Assembly: GCA_947568835.1 (NCBI GenBank)
Contig: OX387612.1
Span: forward strand, 9,734,001-9,798,000
Direction: 5' to 3'
Origin: Protonemura montana
Taxonomy: Eukaryota; Arthropoda; Insecta; Plecoptera; Nemouridae
DNA: 64,000 nucleotides
Made by a program: the position numbers and the translations under genes. Each line of letters starts with the position of its first letter. Within the stretch, counting starts at the first letter, position 1. The notes under the pieces were generated by a model. It was not told where the DNA came from and did no database searches. It saw nothing but the letters and a program-made list of their open reading frames with translations. Below, in pieces: positions 22,910 to 35,034 of this stretch.

Positions 22910-23630
22910 ATTTTGGGAAAACTATAAATTCTCTTGTACAAGAATCTGCCTGCTATTTATAATAACGAGCAAGCACAACTGGTTAAACATTAATAACCGT
23001 CATAATGGTACAAGTGCTATAATAGCACGCACTTCACATAAGCTCATAAAAACTAAATCGACAACAAGAATTGACATTCAAACCCCCCCCCCCCCCCCCC
23101 CCCCTGCGCCACTCGCCCATGGAAAGGGGTGTTTTTCCGTCGGCCACTTTCCAGCACGCGATTTTCTCGTCGATTTTCCCGGACCGGAAACGTGCACACG
23201 TATCACGCACTCGCCCGGCATCGACCCCAAGGCCCCGAAAACCAGAGAGTCACGACATATCGAGGGCGTTTCCGAACAACGTTAGCTGCGCTGTGACTTT
23301 TGCGTTGACTTGGCTATGTCTTAGTCTAGACGCATAGCTAAGTTATAAGGGGATATTTTATGTTGGTAGCAAAAATTTTCTTGAATTTGTTCAAATGAAA
23401 AATGCATAACTCCGTGACATGATGTAAAATGCATGACAATTTTCAAAAATTTCTACATTAAATATCAAGTGTTTTTATTTTCTTATTTTGAGTAAACGCA
23501 TTCAATTTTTGAACAGAAAAATTGCCGCTTTCTGCCTTGCGGCTCACTCACGAGCTAATTTAGTGTTCGGGTATATTAACATATCTGCGATTTACTTGCT
23601 GAGATAGCATATGATTGCCAAAACAATGTC
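22910..23630. other. Gene-free stretch with a 22-C run
   Basis: An uninterrupted run of C occupies 23083-23104. A GC-rich patch at 23105-23330 follows it without a recognisable exon. The rest is AT-rich. Confidence 0.45.
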
Positions 23631-23639
23631 CTTTGTGGC

Positions 23640-24125
23640 ACTAGTCTAATGGCGTCGGGGAATAAGTGGGAGAAAATAAAAAAGCTCGGTGTAGTCACGT
23701 AGCCTACTACTGTTGAAGACCAAGCGGACCACCGGCTTAACGTCCCTTCCGAAGGACGGTACAACACGAACAACAGGATTCCTCCACAAATCCATGCTGT
23801 CGAGAGGTTGATAAGCAAGGCGAGTGAAGTTGTTGTACTTAAATTTCATACCTCTAACCTTTCTCCCAAACAGAACTGGTCGTGTGTATGATGGTCACCA
23901 ATCCAATACCTTACTCAGCGCAGTGTTGCTTAACTTTCATCCCTCCAACCTCCCGAACAGAACTGGTCATGTGTATGATGGTCACCCATCCAATACCTGA
24001 CCCAGCGCAGTGTTGCTAGACTTTCTTCCCTCTAAACTCACTTCCGAACTGAACTGGTCATGTGTATGATGGCCACCCAGCGCAGTGTAGCTTAACTTCA
24101 GTGATCTCACGAGAACCGGTTTTTC
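23640..24125 (-). mobile_element. 5S-derived SINE with about three tandem heads
   Basis: Reverse strand: GATCACTGAAGTTAAGC (5S head start, near 24085-24105) is followed by heads spaced about 91 bp apart with AACACTGCGCTG and GGATGGGTGACC. The body (CATGGATTTGTGGAGGAATC, CCTTCGGAAGGGACG) then leads to the 3' part, truncated near 23640 at the complement of GGCACTAGTCTAATGGCGTC. Confidence 0.85.
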
Positions 24126-24454
24126 TAGCACGCCAAACCGTTGAAGTTAGAAAATGTTTCCGTTCGGGGAGTCCAAAAAAAAATTCGGAACACGCCACTG
24201 GGCTTGATTGTGTTTGCGTGACGTGGCCTCTCTAATGCCGATAACAGCTACGAGAGTTCGCTAGTGGGGCGCTATGGACGACACGTTATTATGTGCAATG
24301 ACAAATTGTGATTTGAATCTTTTCTCTATTACACTGCACTCTACTCAATATAAAAGATAAGCTTTATTGTTTTTTTGGTACGACATCGATTAGTTACATT
24401 TTTGTTGTTCTAAATTCGGTGTTTGATATTTTTATATTATAAATAGTTTAGGAA
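24126..24454. other. Spacer between two SINE copies
   Basis: No gene or repeat was recognised. Confidence 0.5.
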
Positions 24455-24457
24455 GTA

Positions 24458-24622
24458 ACCCTTGTGGAGGAATCCTGTTGTTCGCGTTGTTCTACGGAAG
24501 GGACGTTTCTTAGACAGGACTAGGCCAATCAGGTCCATGTCTAGGACTAGACCAGGAGGACGCAATTAGGCAAATTTAATGGTCTGTCATTAAAAACAGT
24601 GCTTCGTTAAACCCCACTAATC
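24458..24622 (+). mobile_element. Internally deleted 5S-derived SINE
   Basis: Body fragment CTTGTGGAGGAATCCTGTTG and GGAAGGGACG leads to the tail GTGCTTCGTTAAAC. The 5S head and part of the body are missing. Confidence 0.7.
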
Positions 24623-24625
24623 AAA

Positions 24626-25370
24626 AAATTATTTTCTAAATATAACTCATTATTAAAGATATATTAGCATTTCTAAATAGTTTTATCTTTTATTCTGCGG
24701 AAATTTCTTTCTAGCTGATTTTAAAAGCAACCCAGCTCTAATGATAAAGAGATAAATAAAATATCATCCAATTTCAACAGGGCTTTCGCCTAACCACTCC
24801 TAACTAGATGCAAATCCAGAGAGCATTCAGGCTGCATACAAAGCTGGGATGGCAATTTCATGCGACTTGTTCCAGAGCGGAGAGGGGAGCTAATCCTTGA
24901 GGATTTGTCCTGGTTCCAGGATACGGATAACAAGCGAGACGACGGGATACTCTTTATTAGAGTTATGGGAGCAACCATGTGGATGTAATGAAGTTTTTAA
25001 CTATGTGTAAAAGTGTGTGAGACTTGATTATTGTTTTCTAGTTTCAAAATTGGCTAGTTGAATTTGCAGTAGAGAGTTAATAGGGGGAAGAAAAGTTTTA
25101 TGGAGTTCGGAAGCATGTTTTTGATGTTTTTGAAACTATGTTTTTTGGGTTTGAAAGCTGTCTTCACAATGTTTCGTTCGTTGTAGAAGCATTTAATAGC
25201 ATACAATAATTTGTATCCTACGACGCAAGTGTTAGTTTTTAATAGCATAGTTTTTAATCTTCTGTTTTAAAATATGTCTATTAACTTGTAATATCTCAAT
25301 TGAAAGCAGTTTTAACCACAACTCGCATCGAAGAGAGAATTAGAACTAAAAATAACACACAACAGAAAAG
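24626..25370. other. Gene-free stretch
   Basis: Short ORFs only, with no family resemblance or splice context. Confidence 0.45.
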
Positions 25371-25372
25371 GA

Positions 25373-25480
25373 AAGGAAGCTAGACTGGAAAAATGTGCAA
25401 CCTAACCGGGTTACGAACCCGAGACATAGCAATTGCCGATCGGTCTACCAACAGAGCTATCCGGGCACACATATTCCAGT
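25373..25480 (-). mobile_element. tRNA-derived SINE or tRNA pseudogene
   Basis: On the minus strand GCCCGGATAGCTCTGTTGGT (box A region, about 25452-25470) and GGGTTCGTAACCC (box B, 25408-25420) are spaced as in a tRNA of Lys-like 5' sequence. The anticodon arm does not pair well, so a functional tRNA is unlikely. The 3' extension GTTGCACATTTTTCCAGTCT is shared with the fragment at 6998-7075. Confidence 0.65.
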
Positions 25481-26190
25481 TTTCGCCGGGTGGGATAAGG
25501 GATCCCGTCAAAGGGGGAAGAGGCCTGGGCGACTCGTATGAACGAGTTCGTAGCAACTGCATGATTAGATGCTAATTCAACGGTCATATGGACAGAATCG
25601 TCTGTCACTTTTCCTCGAATTCCGGCCGTTTTATCTTGAAATATTTATGGTTTTTGCAAGATTTTACACAGAAATGTTTATATTTTTTGTACAAAATAGC
25701 AAAATATGTGTGCACGCATTAGCCTCATAAAGAAAAATACTTATAAAATCAAAAAAATACTGTTCTCCAATGCATCTCACACCAAAAGAAAAAACAGCTA
25801 CTACACAGTTGCCATATTTCATCCCCCCCCCCCCACCCCCCCACCCCCCCCCCCCCCCCCCCCCCCCTGCCATAAGAAGAAAGGTATATGTCAGATAGGT
25901 CATAAAGAATGCACCCCAAAGCTGCATGTGTACACACACACGGTAATGACTACAACCCCCGAGGGGGAGAGGGGTGGATCACGGTTCGCGGGACACCCCT
26001 ACCGTTGCCAGCTGATTTCTCATAAATATTTCACACGTTGTTTTAATATTTCCTCCCCCCACACCCCAGCCCACCCCTCAAAACAAGCGAGTTGCCTGTC
26101 TACCATTCACGGTCCAGTATAATATTTCATTGCTGCCCCTGCTTTGTTTTAGAACTCTTTTAAAATATCGTATTATCTTAGCGCTAATAT
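25481..26190. other. Gene-free stretch with C-rich tract
   Basis: A polycytosine tract with two single-A interruptions (C12, C7, C24) lies at 25823-25867. ORFs crossing it on both strands encode only poly-Pro or poly-Gly there and are not genes. Confidence 0.5.
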
Positions 26191-26194
26191 TGAA

Positions 26195-26520
26195 TTGTCT
26201 TTGCGAAAAATTACCGCCAAATGACTGCTTTACAGCGACAAAAAGCCACCGTCGTTTCGAGTGTTAAAGACATTTAATTTCGTTATTTCTCGCCGATTAA
26301 TTGCATTTGAGACTGGTTTACGCATAAATTAATCTTTATTTATGCTAACTACGACCATTAATTTACATTTGTTTGGTAATTTGAGTCGTTATTATTAAAT
26401 TATAGAGTATTGTTGAAAAGTACGGACGCAAGCGCCATCGGGTGGCACCTACCGTTACCTCGTGTTGCCGGCCTCGTTTGCTCAGCAGCACTTTTTCTCT
26501 GGCTCGGTGACTGTATGCCA
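26195..26520 (-). mobile_element. Long-TIR-family MITE copy
   Basis: It holds CCGCCAAATGACTGCTTTAC, CACCGTCGTTTCGAGTG, GAGACTGGTTTACGCATAAA and GTGGCACCTACCGTTACC followed by GTTGCCGGCCTCGTTTGCTC. It links the subfamily near 19.1, 39.1 and 59.1 kb with that of 39.3-39.8 and 60.9-61.3 kb through the shared CGCCAAATGACT block. Confidence 0.7.
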
Positions 26521-26647
26521 CATGATAATTTATGATTGTGTTTGAACTTTGAAGAAATCGAGGTATTTATGGCATTGATCGAAAATTGTCACCGAGGATG
26601 AGGAAAATGGAAAATGTATTCAGGGTCAAAGATTTTTCTGCAAAAAA

Positions 26648-26695
26648 GGCGATAAGATCACCGAAGTTAAGCAACGCTGTGCTGATTCAATCCAC
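26648..26695 (+). mobile_element. Isolated 5S-like fragment
   Basis: GATCACCGAAGTTAAGCAAC is the 5S rRNA and SINE head core including box A. The sequence diverges within 30 bases and box C is absent, so it is a fragment rather than a 5S gene. Confidence 0.7.
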
Positions 26696-26699
26696 ATGA

Positions 26700-28270
26700 A
26701 AAAAAATGTTTCGATCCTTGTCTCCGTGGTCACAGCATCCCCGGTCTCTTTAAAAAAATGTTATGATAGATTTTAAGATTTCCTGGTACAATTACTAATA
26801 AATTTTTAATTCTCGCTATCGATTTTTGTTTTTCCAATGACAGATTTGTACAAGTGAAAGCTCTGCATGAACAAGCACTACTAACCTAGAGTTAAATGCT
26901 ATTAACGCAACTAAACTTGCTACTAAACCCACTACTAACACGTCTTGCTACTAACTCGGAGTTAAGGCTCTAAGGCTCTAACGCGGATAGTTTAAGTTTA
27001 AACCCGGAGTTAACAAATGATTGGCCAATTACAGAAGATTTTCTTCCAGATTTTCATGGATTTTTACCATAGTGATAACAAAATTACCCCCAAATTAATA
27101 AAGTTTTAGCTTTTTTCTGATTTTTGGTTCACGCCCCTGGAGTTTATGAGCATTGAAATCATCTAAAATCAACCGTTTTAATTTTTCTATAAACCATATT
27201 CGATATACAGGCCAGAAAAACAGTATAGGAATAAATAATAACGTTCTAAAATTTTAAAAATATTGCTTACAACTTTTACCTTCCTTCCGAAGAAAATACA
27301 CAATGATGGAAGCCCACCACAGAGCGAAAATATTTTCCACCGCTTTTCCAAAACTTTCCCCCTCGCTATTTTCTTTGGACTTTTCCTCCCTAATAATTTG
27401 TTGATTTGTCTTACGCGTGTTTATTTATCTCTTGGTTCTAGTGTTTGTTTTGTCCCCATCCCAATGTCTTACGGGGGAACTTCGAGAAGCACCACAAAAA
27501 CCAGAAGTTTGCCCGTGTCCGCCCCGGCATCTTGGAAAACTCAACGTGATCACGAAGACAGAACAAGGATTTTAGCAGAGCTATCTCTTGTTTGATCAAC
27601 AATAGCTCTCACAAACATACTTTATTATTTATTTCTTTTGTGATCAACTCAAGTAACATTGGTTGAAATATAATACCAAGTTTTGTTTAGAAAATTAGAT
27701 TTCTGTAGTTTCTTTTCCATGATGAAGCCATTCAATTTCCTTCTGGGTAAAATCTTAAAAATAATTTCAAGACAAATATCAACCAGTCCAATACCACTAC
27801 CATTTAAACCTTATAACCATGAGGCTGTGCCTGTCATTCTGGCAGCCACAATTTTTTGTCACTTCATGCAGCACAGATAACTCTTTAGAGAAGAACTTTT
27901 TAGGCAGAACCTAAAATGTGTGTAGATGGCAGTACGGGAAACCTTTGTTTAGAGAATGCAGCTGAGATAGCACATTGCAACCGTTGAAAATTTCTCAAAA
28001 TTTGGACGAAAATGCACAAAATAAGTTCAGGCCCGCCTACGTTGATGTGCCCGTTAGTGGCATTGGAATTTCTAAATTTCTAAATTCTAAAAATCGCACC
28101 TCTGTGGACTCAAAAATAGCTTTGAATTTAGCTCAAAACCTGACCTATAGCTTTGGTTAACGTACTGCGCTTTTTGAGCGAAACTTCTGCATTGGAATTT
28201 TATTTTTGTCCTTTAATTATCTACGAATATCACACTAATTTTTGCTAAAATCTCAACATTTTTCTGTGTT
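26700..28270. other. Gene-free stretch
   Basis: A plus-strand ORF of 110 codons at 27263-27595 has no recognised similarity and no clear splice context. The rest is AT-rich. Confidence 0.4.
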
Positions 28271-28274
28271 GATC

Positions 28275-28770
28275 TTATCATCGCTCTAGGTCGGGGTCAC
28301 TGCTTGGTGCTATGGTGGTGCTAGTTAGCACGGTGCTACTGACAGTAATACCAGGGTTACGAATCACCGCCCTAGGTCGGGGTTACTGCTTGGTGCTATG
28401 GAGATGCTAGTTAGCACGGTGCTACTGACAGTAATACCAGGGTAACGAATCACCGCTCTAGGTCGGGGTTACTGCTTGGTGCTATGGTGGTGCTAGTTAG
28501 CACGGTGCTACTGACAGTAATACCAGGGTCACTGCTTGGTGCTATGGTGGTGCTAGTTAGCATGATGCTACTGGCAGTAATACTAGGGTTACGAATCACC
28601 GCTCTTGGTCGGGGTTACTGCTTGGTGCTATGGTGGTGCTAGTTAGCACGGTGCTACTGACAGTAATACCAGGGCTACGAATCACCGCTCTATGTCGGGG
28701 TCACGGCTTGGTGCTATGGTGGTGCTAGTTAGCACGGTGCTACTGACAGTAATACCAGGGTTACGAATGA
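28275..28770 (+). repeat. 86-bp minisatellite, about six units
   Basis: Units recur every 86 bp (TCGGGGT at 28291 and 28377, for example) with the dyad TAGCAC-G-GTGCTA. One unit (junction near 28527-28540) lacks 26 bp between CCAGGG and TCACTGC. The same family, inverted, is at 43385-43990. Confidence 0.95.
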
Positions 28771-28924
28771 CCAGTTTAGGTAAGGTTCTTGAGCTATAGC
28801 AAAAATATTTCGTAAGTCTCTTAATTCAAAACGAAGGAAGATTGAGAAGCTTTATTTGGTACTTTTTGTTCGAAACGGCTTTATACCTACCCAGACACAA
28901 TCAGCGATGCTCAGATGCAGATAG

Positions 28925-29445
28925 ACTTTCTCTGAGTCAGGTATTGGATGGGTGATCATCAAACACATGACCAGTTCTGTTCGGGAGAGAGGTTGGAGGG
29001 ATGAAAGTTAAGCAACACCGCGCTGAGTCTGGTATTGGATTGGTGACTATCATACACATGACCAGTTCTGTTCGGGAGAGAGGCTGGAGGGATGAAAGTT
29101 AAGTTACACTGCGCTGAGTCAGGTATTGGATGGATGACCATCATACACATGACCAGTTCTGTTCGGGAGAGAGGTTGGAGGAATGAAAGTTAGTACACCA
29201 ACTTCACTCGCCTTGCTTATCAACCTCTCGACAGCATGGATTTGTGGAGGAATCCTGTTGTTCGCGTTGTACCGTCCTTCGGAAGGGACGTTAAGCCGAT
29301 GGTCCCCTTGGTGCATTTTGACAAAAGTCGGCACCAGGTTTCCTTTTTATTCTAGTTTAGGCTAAGTTCATCGTCATCGACTCATTGACCAACGCCATTA
29401 GACCAGTATCACAGCGCCCGAGTGCGTCGTTAAACACAAGAAATA
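28925..29445 (+). mobile_element. 5S-derived SINE with three tandem heads
   Basis: Heads at about 91-bp spacing (GAGTCAGGTATTGGATGGGT and variants) lead into the shared body at about 29190 and the tail GTGCGTCGTTAAACAC near 29420. The 5' start of the first head is missing. Confidence 0.85.
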
Positions 29446-29449
29446 AATC

Positions 29450-31430
29450 TAACCTGTATCTGGGATGTTGGTTGCAAATTTGTTTGCCAAGAATCCTCGC
29501 AGGTTCGAGGCGACTCTCTGCGGCGAACTCGGCAACGCCGTGAAGATGTGTTCCGGTAACCGACTAAAGACCCCTCCGCGCTCCTCGTTCACTTCCGCCG
29601 TCGCTCCTGCCACCGTTCAACAAGCGGATGGAACCTTGTGACCGCAGTCAACTTCGACTCACTTTCTTGTTTTCTTTGGCTTAGCACCTGCGTTTAGTCA
29701 CGCTTAGAGATATGTTTCGATATTTGATATGTATTTCAATTCATTTATTTAGGCGACTTTTGTGATATGTATACCGCGTTGCTGTTGATATGTATTTTTT
29801 TTTTTTTTTTTGGAATTTAAATTTGTTGAAAATGGTTAACAAATTCTTTAGCGTGCGATTTAACGTAACGCGCACGTTTATTTAAAAAAACAACACACAG
29901 ATTTTACACTGAATTAGATCGAGGTTTAAATTTTAAAACACCGATTCTTCCGAATTTCTTCGATAATAGATCCTGAGATTTAACTTAATTTCCCAAAATA
30001 AACTCGTTTCCTTGGGAAATTTAACGAACAACTCATTAACAGCTCTCGCTAGCCGCGAAAACTTTCACAACATAGATAACAACACTTATATTCCGAAATC
30101 GATAAACTTATTTAAATTACATAATATATTTATATATCTATATTTACTAACAAAACCGAAAATTTAACACATTTTTAATTGAAAATCCCGGAGCGCGTTG
30201 TACTGCCCCTGGTAGCGGCAGGGTTAGGCAAGCCCGGCAAGCTTCAACGCTATGCCGAATGCATAAGATCCGGGAGAGGGGAAATCTGGTAGGGGAATCG
30301 TAGTGGGGACTCGCGTTCCCCTACCTGGAATACGGCTTGGCGCAAACTCGCAAGTAAAGTCTGCTGGGATTGGGAGGTGGAATATGCCACGTCAATGGGT
30401 TAGCCACCAATCGGTGGATGGGATACAAAGGCCCAGGTTGGTATTAATTTTGGGGTTTTATTCCTTGAAAGCGTTCGGTCAATTTGCTGAATTTTACTGA
30501 TTTTACATTTTTTTTTTTTTAAATCATTATTGTCTCTATTGTCATGTCTCTGTAGTTGGTATTATGTGATAAAATAATATACTTCATTATCTACCCATGT
30601 TTGCAAAGTAAAACATTCTTGATATAAAACTGTGGGGATATTTTAACTTATTTGTTAGTAAAATAATATTTTGTAAAACGTTTCATAGGAATCTCTCGAA
30701 AAAAAAACGACCTCGGTGGGTTTAGCTCACCTTCCTATCACCTTCCGTATCACATTCCAAACGAGTAAATCGTTGAAAAACATAATCATATTTCATACCC
30801 TAAGGCATATCATAAGCAAATAGGGCGATGTATTTTTATGGGAGAACTATTTCACGTGCCATTCACACCTAGACAAAATAAAGTAACTTGCCTTTTTGGT
30901 CCCCTCATTTCTCCACAGATACTATCAAAGTGTTTTGACCTTATTTTTGTTAGCAAGGATTTCTGGAATTTCCATGAATATATTCAAGGTTTTGGCCAGC
31001 GCAAATGGCTTTTCTGTTTTCAGCAACTCAGAAATAGCAAATAATTTCAACGGAACTTTAAAACGAAGCGAGCGGATTATTCTGAGGAGGTAAAATTCCA
31101 GGCATTGACATACGTATTAACGTTTTAAGTCATATTACAAGTACATTTAACACTGCTAGCATCCTTGTATAATTTTATTGGCTTTCTTTCAATATAAATA
31201 AAAATTTTCTCACGTTTGTTCCAAAATAAATTGAACACAATTGAAACCACGCTTGTGGCTTTCAAAAAAAAACTCATTTCGGTTACACTTGGGTCCACTA
31301 ACGAACACTAGCGAACACTAGCGGCAAAGCTGCGAAGCAATCGTAACAAGCAAGAATTATTTCGAATAACACAGATTCCCAGCAACGGTCAAGAAATCAT
31401 AAAACACTAGAATCGAAATCTAAGATTTTA
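29450..31430. other. Gene-free stretch with two GC-rich islands
   Basis: GC-rich patches at 29490-29660 and 30185-30430 stand out from AT-rich surroundings but give no exon I can assign. The second may be a transposon fragment. Short ORFs at 30303-31093 are unremarkable. Confidence 0.4.
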
Positions 31431-31435
31431 GAAAA

Positions 31436-31612
31436 AATATTTGAACTGAGTTTTGAATGCTAAGTAAAGGGCTACTAAATTAGCCCAGTCAGTCAGTCAG
31501 TCAGGAAATTTAGTAGCCCTTTACTTAGCATTCAAAACCCAGTTCAAATAGTTTTTCTAAAAACTTGTACTAAGGATAAATCAAGTAGACATGAGTCTAA
31601 AAACCATCAGAA
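31436..31612. mobile_element. Compact fold-back element
   Basis: TTTGAACTGAGTTTTGAATG and CTAAGTAAAGGGCTACTAAA pair with TTTAGTAGCCCTTTACTTAG and CATTCAAAACCCAGTTCAAA around a centre of four to five CAGT/GTCA repeats. The right arm and its extension (CTTGTACTAAGGATAAATC, AAGTAGACATGAGT) match, in reverse, the left arm of the element at 5105-5445. Confidence 0.8.
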
Positions 31613-31939
31613 ATCTAAGATGGCTGCCACTGACTCCAATCTTGAACAGCTCTAATAATTCTTTGCTTGCTGCTGTCACTTTGCTGGATTTATATTACCA
31701 GAATCATAACAAACAAAAACAGTTCTGAGATTTAACATGCTTATAGCACGAGGGTGGATAGGTATGTAAAACCATTTATATTTAAATGCAATGTGTGTTT
31801 TGTTTAAACTAAATTTGTGAACTGTACCCCAGTATTTCACCGTCTAGTTTACAAATCAGGGATAAACATGATTACACTACTAGAAACGGACACACGTTAT
31901 AATTAGAAAAAAGTTGGAGAAAGTGCTTCAGTAAAATCT

Positions 31940-34763
31940 CCGTCCCAGTGCAACTTTCACGTGTTCGACTGGGCATGTGACTCTGTCCCAGTGCAACTTT
32001 CACGTGTTCGACTGGGCATGTGACTCTGTCCCAGTGCAACTTTCACGTGTTCGACTGGGCATGTGACTCGATCCCAGTGCAACTTTCACGTGTTCGACTG
32101 GGCATGTGACTCTGTCCCAGTGCAAATTTCACGTGTTCGACTGGGCATGTGACTCTGTCCCAGTGCAACTTTCACGTGTTCGACTGGGCATGTGACTCTG
32201 TCCCAGTGCAACTTTCACGTGTTCGACTGGGCATGTGACTCTGTCCCAGTGCAACTTTCACGTGTTCGACTGGGCATGTGACTCTGTCCCAGTGCAACTT
32301 TCATGTGTTCGACTGGACATGTGACTCTGTCCCAGTGCAACTTTCACGAGTTCGACTGGGCATGTGACTCTGTCCCAGTGCAACTTTCATGTGTTCGACT
32401 GGACATGTGACTCTGTCCCAGTGCAACTTTCACGAGTTCGACTGGGCATGTGACTCTGTCCCAGTGCAACTTTCATGTGTTCGACTGGACATGTGACTCT
32501 GTCCCAGTGCAACTTTCACGTGTTCGACTGGGCATGTGACTCTGTCCTAGTGCAACTTTCACGTGTTTGACTGGGCATGTGACTCTGTCCCAGTGCAACT
32601 TTCACGTGTTCGACTGGGCATGTGACTCTGTCCCAGTGCAACTTTCACGTGTTCGACTGGGCATGTGACTCTGTCCCAGTGCAACTTTCACGTGTTCGAC
32701 TGGGCATGTGACTCTGTCCCAGTGAAACTTTCACGTGTTCGACTGGGCATGTGACTCTGTCCCAGTGCAACTTTCACGTGTTCGACTGGGCATGTGACTC
32801 TGTCCCAGTGCAACTTTCACGTGTTTGACTGGGCATGTGACTCTGCCCCAGTGCAACTTTCACGTGTTCGACTGGGCATGTGACTCTGTCCCAGTGCAAC
32901 TTTCACGTGTTCGACTGGGCATGTGACTCTGTCCCAGTGCAACTTTCACGTGTTCGACTGGGCATGTGACTCTGTCCCAGTGTAACTTTCACGTGTTCGA
33001 CTGGGCATGTGACTCTGCCCCAGTGCAACTTTCACGTGTTCGACTGGACATGTGACTCTGTCCCAGTGCAACTTTCACGAGTTCAACTGGGCATGTGACT
33101 CTGTCCCAGTGCAACTTTCACGTGTTCGACTGGGCATGTGACTCTGTCCCAGTGTAACTTTCACGTGTTCGACTGGGCATGTGACTCTGTCCCAGTGCAA
33201 CTTTCACGTGTTCGACTGGGCATGTGACTCTGTCCCAGTGCAACTTTCACGTGTTCGACTGGGCATGTGACTCTGTCCCAGTGCAACTTTCACGTGTTCG
33301 ACTGGGCATCTGACTCTGTCCCAGTGCAACTTTCACGTGTTCGACTGGACATGTGACTCTGTCCCAGTGCAACTTTCACGTGTTCGACTGGGCATGTGAC
33401 TCTGTCCCAGTGCAACTTTCACGTGTTCGACTGGGCATGTGACTCTGTCCCAGAGCAACTTTCACGTGTTCGACTGGCATGTGACTCTATCCCAGTGCAA
33501 CTTTCACGTGTTCGACTGGGCATGTGATTCTGTCCCAGTGCAACTTTCACGTGTTCGACTGGGCATGTGACTCTGTCCCAGAGCAACTTTCACGTGTTCG
33601 ACTGGGCATGTGACTCTACCCCAGTGCAACTTTCACGTGTTCGACTGAGCATGTGACTCTGCCCCAGTGCAACTTTCACGTGTTCGACTGGGCATGTGAC
33701 TCTGTCCCAGTACAACTTTCACGTGTTCGACTGGGCATGTGACTCTGTCCCAGTGCAACTTTCACGTGTTCAACTGGGCATGTGACTCTGTCCCAGTGCA
33801 ACTTTCACGTGTTCGACTGGGCATGTGACTCTGTCCCAGTGCAACTTTCACGTGTTCGACTGGGCATGTGACTCTGTCCCAGTGCAACTTTCACGTGTTC
33901 GACTGGGCATGTGACTCTGTCCCAGTGCAACTTTCACGTGTTCGACTGGGCATGTGACTCTGTCCCAGTGCAACTTTCACGTGTTCGACTGGGCATGTGA
34001 CTCTGTCCCAGTGCAAATTTCACGTGTTCGACTGGGCATGTGACTCTGTCCCAGTGCAACTTTCACGTGTTCGACTGGGCATGTGACTCTGTCCCAGTGC
34101 AACTTTCACGTGTTCGACTGGGCATGTGACTCTGTCCCAGTGCAACTTTCACGTGTTCGACTGGGCATGTGACTCTGTCCCAGTGCAACTTTCACGTGTT
34201 CGATTGGGCATGTGACTCTGTCCCAGTGCAACTTTCACGTGTGCAACTGGCCATGTGACTCTGCCCCAGTGCAACTTTCACGTGTTTGACTGGGCATCTG
34301 ACTCTGTCCCAGTGCAACTTTCACCTGTTCGACTGGGCATGTGACTCTGTCCCAGTGCAACTTTCACCTGTTCGACTGGGCATGTGACTCTGTCCCAGTG
34401 CAACTTTCACCTGTTCGACTGGGCATGTGACTCTTTCCCAGTGCAACTTTCACGTGTTCGACTGGGCATGTGACTCTGTCCCAGTGCAACTTTCACGTGT
34501 TCGACTGGGCATGTGACTCTGTCCCAGTGCAACTTTCACGTGTTCGACTGGTCATGTGACTTGTCCCAGTGCAACTTTCACGTGTTCGACTGGGCATGTG
34601 ACTCTGTCCCAGTGCAACTTTCACGTGTTCGACTGGGCATGTGACTCTGTCCCAGTGCAACTTTCACGTGTTCGACTGGGCATGTGACTCTGCCCCAGTG
34701 CAACTTTCACGTGTTCGACTGGGCATGTGACTCTGTCCCAGTAGAACTTTCACGTGTTTGAAT
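31940..34763 (+). repeat. 43-bp minisatellite array, about 66 units
   Basis: This is the largest array of the 43-bp family and very homogeneous. Around 32300-32500 a two-unit variant (TCATGTGTTCGACTGGACAT alternating with CACGAGTTCGACTGGGCATG) recurs every 86 bp. Occasional unit length changes occur (one-base losses near 33475 and 34560). There is no identifiable TIR on the left. Confidence 0.97.
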
Positions 34764-34950
34764 GGCAGAGTTGCTAGCTCTCGAGTCACTCCCGGTGCAA
34801 TTTCCTTGCTCCAAGAACTTCGACGGTGCAACTGGAAATCAAATTAATGCCCTGACAGCTAGTGGTCACTTGTTCGGGTGGGAGCGCTCTCGCTCGGAGC
34901 TGGTGCATCCCGGTGGAGAACATGACGTTACCGAGCAAGTTTCAAATTCT
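34764..34950 (+). repeat. Conserved 3' module of the 43-bp element
   Basis: GGCAGAGTTGCTAGCTCTCG through GGGAGCGCTCTCGCTCGG to GAACATGACGTTACCGAGCA matches the modules after the other arrays. The reverse of the last block is present in the 15721-16306 element, so the module extends at least to GAGCAAGTT. No TIR follows. Confidence 0.85.
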
Positions 34951-34994
34951 ACTACACGTGTATCAGTTTTTTATCTTCACCTCTTTACAAAACT

Positions 34995-35030
34995 ATGCAA
35001 CTGCAAACTGCAAACTGCAAACTGCAAACT
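34995..35030 (+). repeat. 7-bp microsatellite
   Basis: CTGCAAA recurs about five times in tandem, with related TGCAAC sequence on the left. Confidence 0.8.
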
Positions 35031-35034
35031 ACAG

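Noticed and set aside
25396-25472. A functional tRNA gene on the minus strand
   Set aside because: The A and B boxes are good but the anticodon arm does not pair convincingly, and the sequence continues into a repeat shared with 6998-7075.
25664-26122. Gly-rich and Pro-rich ORFs
   Set aside because: They are produced by the polycytosine tract read on either strand.
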